From contig NW_019091380.1 of NCBI RefSeq assembly GCF_001949145.1, positions 2,473,681 through 2,537,680 on the forward strand: 64,000 nt of DNA. The letters run 5' to 3'. The translations under genes and the position numbers were made by a program. Shown in pieces: positions 56,691-64,000 of the stretch. The notes beneath the pieces were generated by a model. That model did no database searches. It saw only the letters and a list, made by a program, of their open reading frames with translations, and had not been told where the DNA came from. Position 1 is the stretch's first letter, and each line of letters opens with the position of its first letter. Source of the DNA: Acanthaster planci (Eukaryota; Echinodermata; Asteroidea; Valvatida; Acanthasteridae).

Positions 56691-58364
56691 TCTGATATTA
56701 GACCTACTTTTGCAATCATTTTTTTATTTTGATACACTGTTCTATTATCCATGCAAAGTTTGCAATTCTATTCCCCTCCCTCCGATACATCAGTTTTTAA
56801 ACGCTTGGTACAAATTTGGCCAAGACTGGCCAACAAATGTTGACTACTGCTTGAAAGCTAAATTCATAAGGAATAGAATGCGCTATTCAATCACATGGAT
56901 TGATCATGAAATCTCGTCAAGTATGCTTTTGTACAAACGCGATAATAAAAATGATTCAAACAGGACACAACATATTGTGAACAACAGGACAATTTATCTC
57001 CAAAAATATCCAGAAGAAAGCGTTCATTATTAAAGGGCAATGACTGCACTTGTACATTTAGGGCACAAAGCGTAATACAAGCAACTCCGCAAGCATTACA
57101 TTTGATTTTGTTATGAAATCATACCAAGCACCAACAAATGCGTGAATATTCAATGTCCTATACTTAAGTACACAAGTTCAAAGGATGCAGATTACCAGCG
57201 ACAAAATTTCGACGGTTATCATAGAGTACAAAGGGGTTTCGTGGTGGTGACACACATGGTGCGTAGCAAGCGCTCTGGCCATGGGCATACTGGGCATGCC
57301 AGAGAGCGGTAATTGGCCAGGAGTTATAGCCTGGGAAGTTCAAACTACTTCTGTGTTCCTCCTCTATGGTTTAAGTCAGGGAATCGCGTCTTCGCCAATT
57401 AAAATCAAAGAATCTACACTTTTTTGTCGTTTCTCCTAAAATTAAGTGATGACGTTAATCACTTTGGAACATATGAAGCGAGATGTGGGACGGAGAGCAC
57501 CCACCCCACCTTTGTGGTGGTCATTGTTTGACCGGAATCTCAAGAATTTTTTATAGACATGGGGGTGTGTTAGGTAACAATACTCTAAGGACTGTATAGG
57601 TATTGGACATGTAGGGGTGGGGATCCCTTCCGTCCCATATCTTGCTGGCTTTACTCTGGAGACACCAACAAATACAAAAGATATACCCCAGAGACATTCG
57701 CAAAAATATTTGCATTAAAAGGATATAGGCCTAACTCTCTAAGAATGCCATTTTTTCTCAGAAATGTTAAAAGTTGAAGGTATCTCAACAAAAAACTGTA
57801 TAAGATCTGATTACTGTGTTCTTAGTCGTGTCTTCTCAATCAATGTCTTGTGTATACAAATTTGACGTACCAAACGCAGGAACCCAATAAAATGAACTGA
57901 AAGAAACTGAATTAATTTGTGCCTTTTGGGGTCAAGGGAAATACGTCATATTTACAAAAATGTTCAGACCAGGCGACTGGGAGTATTGCACGTCAGCCGT
58001 CTTTGTGTTTCGTTGGTGCTGTTCCCCCGAAATCATTACACCCACAGCTGCAGAAATTTGGTTTCTGCTTTCTCACATGCTGTCTCGACTTTAGAGCCCG
58101 CTGGCAAATATTGGCGAGAGAACCTTCACAGAGAAGAATACAGTAGCTGCAAATGATGCTGCAAATTATGTGACTGGAATAATTGTTTGGTACAGAAAAA
58201 AAAACTTGGCAATTTAATTCAGCGATGGATTTGGACAATAGGAAAAGATGCTTCGATAGAATAGGTTTTATAGTGGGTGAAATGTGCGCTCATTGCCTTT
58301 GCTGGAAAGGACGTTTTGCCATTTCTAGATGATTTTCGAGCAAGTTTTGAAAGTGTGAATCCCC
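56688..58364. other. Intergenic region downstream of the NLR gene
   Basis: 1.7 kb on the 3' side of the NLR gene. Should include its 3' UTR (minus strand), but no confident polyadenylation signal close to the stop was found. No other gene recognised. Confidence 0.55.
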
Positions 58365-61300
58365 TTAAGTGTTGGTTCGATATCTATTAAATTCTGTCTG
58401 CAAGAAATAATTAGGTGTTTCGGTCTCCAATCTAGATTGAAACTTATCTGCTACTAGTGCCATCCGTACTTCATACATATTTTCCACACAGCGAAGGTTC
58501 TCTTGTATGAATGAGTACTGATGTGTGATAGCAACCCACCTGAACGTCTTGAGAGAAGTGTGTTTCTGGCAGCGGTTAAGCATCGTGATGAAGTCCTGTG
58601 GAAACATCTTCGTGTAGAGGAAGCTCAGGAATTTCAGGTGTTGCAGCTTGTGCATTTCAGTCGTGAATGCCTCCACGGTCTGCTCAGTACATGGTGAGCC
58701 TTCTTGGGAGGTGGATGATGGGATGCCCGATATTCTCAGATCAACCAACTGTTTTAGGCCTGATAACGCTGGGGCACAGTACTGAATCACTTTGTCTGGG
58801 ATAGGAGAGTGCACCAAATTAAGATGGGTCAATTCTTTAGCCTGGCCGATTGATCTCTGGAAAGCCTCGAGTCCAGCCTCGCTTACCTTGTACAGCGAAA
58901 GTCTTAATTCCTTCCAAGTTTGGCGGCTGCTCAGACTGTTACAAATGGCCTGAATGACTTCATCGTCAGTATTCTCATTTCGACGCAAATCTAGCCTTTT
59001 GAGTTGTGGGAACCGATCAAGCTTCTTCATGAATTCCACTATGGCTTTGGAAGGCATCTTTGACTTGTCTAAGATGACATTTTCGAGCTGCAGCATCTGA
59101 GGAAGGTTTTCCACGAAACTTTCCCCCAACTCGTTCCCAGCCATCTTCAAGTATTTCAGATTTGGTGTGGCCACCAGAGCGGTCGCAAGGTGAGCTGATT
59201 GGTCGAATGTGAGATCATTTAAACTCAGAGTCAGTCGTGTCATCTGGGCAAATACGCCATCTTGTATCATATTGAACAGGACGTTCCAGTCTTTGCGGTC
59301 TGCGCTCACTCCGTTTAAGACGAGTTCGTCCAATGAAGATTCCTTCAAGCCAGAAATGACAAAGCCTAGACTAAAATCCTGTACTTGATGCTTGCTCACT
59401 TCCTGCCAAATAGGTACCACTGCGAAGAATGTTAGGTCGTCACGATTTCCAAGATAGTTTGGTATTTTCTGTTCACTTGTCTGTAATTTCTTCCGGAGAC
59501 TGCCAAAGTCATTTTGACTCTGTGGTTTGACACTATCTCCCATAAAGTTGCTGATTGCCTCTTCAGTGCCAGGGTAACAGTTTAGGAACTCTCGGAACTG
59601 TGTGCTGGAATCGAGCTTAATGCAAATCAACTGCAGACTCCTCGCGGATAGAGCACACCTTTCTATAGGTGGAGAATTGTATGAGTTTGGCTCTCGACAT
59701 AACTTGCCCTGACAACTATGTGCAAAGAGGTAACCAAGAGCTTTAGCCACATAGGTAGACATCCCAACCAAACGAACGCAACCGCTGTCACCAAAGAGGG
59801 AATTAAACATATGGTTAAACCGACCTTCACTATTGCTCTCGAAGTTCAGCTGGAGGCACGTTTCGATTAGACGTTGTATTTTTTGGCAGTGCCTGAAGTG
59901 CAGCTTCCCACTCAAGTACTGTGAGATATTTTGGCCTTGCGTGTCCCTGAGTAAAGCGATGACATATGACAAAATGTGCCGGGCGGCCTCAATGCTAGCA
60001 GCACTAGCGAAGACTAGAATGTTAGTGTAGTCCAAAACTTGTTGATCAGTGTCGACCTTTTGAAGGTAGTGTGTGAACAAATTTTTGTCGCCACTGTCTA
60101 GCAAATGTGCCAGATACTTCCCTGCACATTTTTCTTGTATGCTCTTCAGGATGAAGGAAATATCTCGTGTAGTTGAAGGTTTTTGTCCCTTTAGCCCGAG
60201 ATCCTCAAAGTTCTGTGGTCGAACGTTGGAATCACCGTCTCTGGAAAGAACCCCGGCCCGTAAGCCTTGCAAAATGACTTGTGCTTGATTGGAACAACGT
60301 GAAAAGTCCTCCTCAGAGAAGATCAGTTCCTCTGTGACATCGCCAAAAAAGCCATTCAAGGCAACTTTCCCTAACTCGAGAACCAACTTCTCTGGATCTA
60401 GTAACCCGGGGACAAAGGCTCCCGATGAAAACCGTTTCTTGGCCACTTTACTGTGGTCGTGCTTGAACACACATTCAATCAGTCTATCAAACAGTTTGCT
60501 GATAGTATTCAGTTCATTGAAATCCTTTCCATCTGTCCATTTGGCAAGCTGACAGAATGCGGTCAGCATGAGTGGAATGGATGCCAGCTCTTCCTTCAAT
60601 CGGTTCTCTTCGAGGTAGACCAGTAACTTGTCTCCCAGTGGTTTGTTCTCACCCCTGAAAATTTTATGGACATAGTCATCAATGTCCTTGGGGGTGAAAC
60701 CTGTTATTTCCAGATGGCGGTAGCTCTCATAGTCGTCCTTGAAATCATCCACACGTCCTGGCCGAGTGGTAACAACAACACGACATTCAGTCAGCCATTC
60801 ACCTCTGAGCATCTTCACAATGTTACCACAATCTGCTTGGTCAAGACCTTTTCCCTTGAACTCATCGTATCCATCCAGCAGGATGACCACTTCTTCGGGG
60901 TGGTCCTCGCAGTACTGTTCAATTTCTTCTGGGGTGATGCGACGCTCATTTGGAAGCATGTGATCTAGCACCGCTTGACCAAGGTTGCTGTGTTGATCGA
61001 GCTTGCGCATGGGCAGTACGAGTACGATGTGGGCGTTCCGTAGCAACGCCTCAGATTTGCCTGTGGCCCAGTCATAGGCGTACTTGGTCAACAAAGTTGT
61101 TTTCCCACTGCCAGTCCGGCCCCGCATGAGAATACGCGCGCCACAGAAATCGATAAGGCCTTCGTCCTCTCTGGTCACGTCTTTAAAAATAGCGTTGTAC
61201 GACTGAAGGGGCAGTTTAATGGGGAAATACGCAGCCATGATGCTGATGAGGAGTTGGACATTGGTGAAAACCTGTTCAACATTAACGCATCCGGTGGTAA

Positions 61301-61420
61301 TCCATGGTACAAGAGGAAGCTTGCTCATCTTCGATTGAACAAAACTCTTTAGTTTCTTACAGAAAGTCTCCTTGTCTAATCCCTTTTTCCAGACTACTTG
61401 TTCAAAAACTGTATCGTGAG
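58365..61420 (-). CDS. NLR exon 2: NACHT and leucine-rich repeats
   Basis: 3056-nt exon after acceptor CTTGCAG, stop TAA at 58365-58367. Besides Walker A and B it has the sensor strand CRVVVTTRPGRVDDF and the hydrophobic helices usual for the NACHT-associated region. The C-terminal third has leucine-rich repeats such as LKRLDLRRNENTDDEVIQAI and LTHLNLVHSPIPDKVIQYC. An internal ATG at 61328 is not the start, since the frame is open and spliced upstream. Confidence 0.92.
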
Positions 61421-63033
61421 CTGCAAGTGAGAAAAATAAATTTCAATCAGATGCAGGAAAGATGACAGTAAATTTAGTTTGATATTGGATAATCCCATAG
61501 GGTTTCACAGGAAACGTCTAATTTCAATGAAATCAGGCATTCCCTATAGCCTACAAGTCTGTCTGATTTCCAATAAAATCAGACATTCGCTGTACAAACC
61601 TATGGGAATGTCCACTGTATCGAGAAAATCAGACATTCGCTGTACAAATCCATGGCGATGTCCGATATCAAACTAACTTTGCTGTCACGTAATAAAGGCA
61701 TTACAGGCGGACAGATACATGTATATCTTAGATGTTCATTGGGTTCTGTATTGTTCCCCCATATTGTAGACTGTTTTATTTTACTTTCAATTTCTGATCA
61801 AACATTTCAATGCAAAGAGCAAAATGATCCACTGAAGGAGTAAGTATATCAAGCTGAGTCAACAAATTGGTTGTGCATACCACAAGTTGCCCAGAAAACT
61901 TTTTCCCAGTTCAGCCAAACTACATTTACATTTAGCGGATCATGTGCTTCATGAATGTTCGCTCCATTGACCTGGTGTAGTATCTTGAAAGGACAATATT
62001 CGGTGATATAGGCTCGACAAAATCCGAAAAGGGCAAACTGCCACCTTTGATAGAAACGTTTTCCAGCTCGTTATGGCGAATCTCCCGGCACAACGAGGCA
62101 CTACGAGCCTACATTGCTGGATATCCCCAGCCACATCGACACAGGCGTGACCGGGCCGGGAGAAACCCCGCAGTTTCGGACGTTATCCATGACAAGGATA
62201 GCTTTCTAAAAAATGTTTCCGTAATGTTAAGACAAAAGACGGTACTCCGAATCAGTTATTCAGTTTATACAAGTATTAGTTGAATTTGTTTAACTAAACA
62301 CTTTCCTAGGGAAGACCATTTCAGTGAAATAAAATGCACTGTTGCACAGTAAAATGTATTTCATTTGTCCCTTTGTATGCCTCATTTCAATTACCGTATT
62401 TAAACAAAACAATTGCTGCCTTTCGAGGCGGGGTCCATGTATGGTGTTTTGTATACCCTTAGGGTACCAAGAAACAGTCAACAATTGTATATTGAAATAT
62501 ACTGTGTTCTTGTGTGGGCCAATCGCATGCTCCTACCTTGTTCGATATTATTGATAAGCTTCCCACCAGCCTGTCCTCTGCCTGTGAGGAAGTGCTTCAA
62601 GTCCCAGTAGATTATTCATTAATCGGGGGAGCTCGAGATGTCGCCGTCCAAACGTGCATTTGTCACATCAACACCAACGTGTGATGTGTTTCCTTTGTCT
62701 GAATTTTACATACAATTATTATCACTTACTTGTAACTTCGGAAACAAAATACATCAGATCTAGCCGTTCTGCCTTTTCAAGTGCCCCACGTAGTTGCTGA
62801 GAGCGCTCAGATGGGGTTGTTTTGTTCTTCCACTTTAGTAGCATTTGGTACGCCCTCTCGTGAGCATCAGCTGGATAATCCATTTGCAGGTTCTGAAGCC
62901 TGGCTTCGGTAAAGTCGAGGGCCCGACCAATCATCATCCAGCTCTGTCCAAGCTCACCCGCTAGCTGCCAAAGGGCGTCCTCAAGGTCACGACTTCGACT
63001 GCCCGAGGCCTGCCGCTCGCCAAGTTCAGCCAT
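58365..63033 (-). CDS. Death-NACHT-LRR protein (NLR family), two-exon gene
   Basis: Overall span of a 1119-codon gene: exon 1 63033-62730, exon 2 61420-58365; junction phase 1 (ACA A / CT CAC). NLRs are cytosolic sensors that, on activation, oligomerise through the NACHT NTPase and recruit partners through the N-terminal domain. Domains in order: Death domain (about residues 15-95), NACHT with P-loop GRTGSGKTT at 202-210 and Walker B VVILLDGYDEF at 279-289, a winged-helix-type connector, and leucine-rich repeats from about 790 to 1090. All key NACHT motifs are intact and there is no stop or frameshift, so the gene looks functional. Ligand and pathway are unknown; apoptosis or innate immunity is inferred from the domain set. 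Confidence 0.9.
61463..61687. mobile_element. MITE in the NLR intron, 225 bp
   Basis: Ends are inverted copies over about 28 bp (left TGACAGTAAATTTAGTTTGATATTGG, right the inverse of TGACAGCAAAGTTAGTTTGATATCGG). Inside, ATCAGACATTCGCTGTACAAA occurs twice as a direct repeat about 59 bases apart, with a more diverged third copy to the left. No coding capacity; no clear target duplication. Confidence 0.75.
62730..63033 (-). CDS. NLR exon 1: Death domain
   Basis: 304 nt, ATG at 63033 in a good context (AAAATGG), donor ACAA/GTAAGT. The peptide shows the Death-fold pattern: L-W-Q-L-A-x2-L-G-x-S-W (helices 1-2), then Y-P-A-D-A-H-E-R-A-Y-Q-M-L-L-K-W (helices 4-5) and R-G-A-L-E-K-A-E-R-L-D-L (helix 6). 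Death domains mediate homotypic docking to adaptors. Confidence 0.88.
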
Positions 63034-63268
63034 TTTATCCTGTGAAAGGGAACGGCCATCCAGACTTCTTTAACTGACATGTTATTACTTTAAAAGAGAG
63101 AGACATAGGGGGGATCAAATCTGAGGAAAAGATAGACCGTTAAACAGAGTGCTTCCGCTTGTGTTGCCCAAAACAGGAAAGAGTGGTTGCGAGAATTAAA
63201 AGAAATTACACTGAAATAGAAAAAAGCCATAAAATTAAAATATGAATTTCTATCCATCAAGAATTAAA

Positions 63269-63523
63269 CACTGTAAAAACAACATTTAGAGTTTACAACT
63301 TTTTTACCCACTTTTTCTACAAGTATAACTCATGACATGTTTATTAAAATGTGTTTGCAATGTGTTAAAACGCTAAATGCTTTTCCGTGGTACATGTTTA
63401 GCTTTTAGAAACCCGCTCAGCAATTCAATACATTCCTAAACGCATAACCCTAAACATGTCAAAAAAGTGGCTACAAAAATGTGTTTAGAAATGTGTTCAA
63501 TTCTAAGCGTTGTTTTTACAGTG
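63269..63523. mobile_element. MITE with perfect 15-bp inverted ends, just upstream of the NLR gene
   Basis: 255 bp flanked by CACTGTAAAAACAAC and its exact inverse. The interior is AT-rich and full of TGTTTA/TAAACA words. Flanking bases are AA on both sides, too short to prove a duplication. CACTG ends would fit several DNA transposon superfamilies (CACTA-like among them). It lies about 240 bases upstream of the NLR start codon and so may be in its promoter. Confidence 0.8.
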
Positions 63524-64000
63524 AAGTTTTTTAATGGAAGATTACCAAATACCGGGAAAATGTTTTGGTTTAATTACGTCCATATTGCAATATGTCACAA
63601 GATTATTTTACCTCTCTCATGGAGGACATTAGGGGCGCTGTGTATATGCTTCCCATTTATGACCTTACCTCGGTGAAGAAAAAAGACTGAATGCCACAAT
63701 AGTACATTACACAGCGTCAACAATTTCGGGATACATTAGGGCATGCTTGGAGAGTGGAGCTGGGGCTATACTTCAAATTTAAGGTGGTCTATTTCAAAGA
63801 TTTTTTTTTGGTCTTCATGGATGCAGTTGTTTTTGTTGTGTGTATTTCTTTGGGTTACAAATGGGGTTCAAAACTGTGTTTATCTATCAACAAAACAGCA
63901 TGGAGATCAAACTTTTCTACTTTTCTTCTAGCGCAAAAACACATTACCAATTGAATGTTACATTTAATTAAGAATGTGTCCAATTTTAGCCTCCAGATTT
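63524..64000. other. Upstream flank, no feature recognised
   Basis: Short open frames only (for example 63743-63954 plus), without family resemblance. Confidence 0.5.

Noticed and set aside
56522-56752. Ser/Leu repeat protein on the minus strand
   Set aside because: Translation of the (GA)n microsatellite.
57917-58238. Overlapping 75-81-codon frames downstream of the NLR gene
   Set aside because: Different frames and strands overlap with no recognisable product; probably NLR 3' UTR or intergenic sequence.
1-64000. CRISPR arrays, operons or prokaryotic signals
   Set aside because: None present; the window is clearly metazoan genomic DNA.

Overview
This is a eukaryotic genomic window, most likely from an invertebrate deuterostome, with an amphioxus-like cephalochordate as my first guess. 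The evidence is intron-rich genes with consensus GT/AG junctions, a very long multi-exon EGF gene, a Death-NACHT-LRR (NLR) gene of the kind greatly expanded in amphioxus and sea urchins, tRNA-derived SINEs, many short inverted-repeat elements and frequent ACATGTA-type words. The species call is inference. Nothing prokaryotic is present.

Region 1 (about 1-45.3 kb, minus strand) is one giant gene. It begins at 45288 with a signal peptide and a Reeler domain spread over three exons. It then runs leftwards through 33 exons carrying at least 46 EGF-like repeats, down to 1180. Every EGF exon is phase 1 at both ends, and every complete one has a length divisible by 3. Most exons hold one EGF. Two blocks (19957-20532 and 17519-18211) hold five and six EGFs without introns, and one exon (15491-15850) contains a 54-bp minisatellite that repeats only the first half of an EGF. 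The last 13 exons before the window edge are all exactly 114 bp, and most carry calcium-binding EGF signatures. The 3' end of the gene lies beyond position 1. One exon is cut by an assembly gap at 23759-24626; a second gap (36025-36549) sits in an intron inside an ACC-rich repeat.

The introns carry repeats: a hAT-like MITE with a perfect 8-bp target duplication (27640-27845) and a sister copy, a tRNA-derived SINE with a 15-bp duplication (8950-9128), a 313-bp foldback element (14979-15291), another MITE (32578-32758), several tandem repeats and two intronic hairpins.

Region 2 (about 45.3-58.3 kb) has no intact gene that I can recognise. It contains a 34-bp-arm hairpin, a degenerate AACAAT/GAGCAA repeat tract, a 265-bp (TTTAG)n array, and right after that array a decayed cluster of virus-like or selfish-element genes (about 53.86-56.1 kb). 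The cluster includes a reading frame packed with Cys-x2-Cys motifs. A (GA)n microsatellite follows.

Region 3 (about 58.3-63.0 kb, minus strand) is a two-exon NLR gene of 1119 codons: Death domain in exon 1, then NACHT NTPase and leucine-rich repeats in exon 2. One MITE lies in its intron and another just upstream of its start.

The two genes show no sign of acting together: one is secreted or cell-surface, the other a cytosolic sensor-type protein. Splice sites were read by eye from consensus and reading-phase agreement; no transcript data were available.
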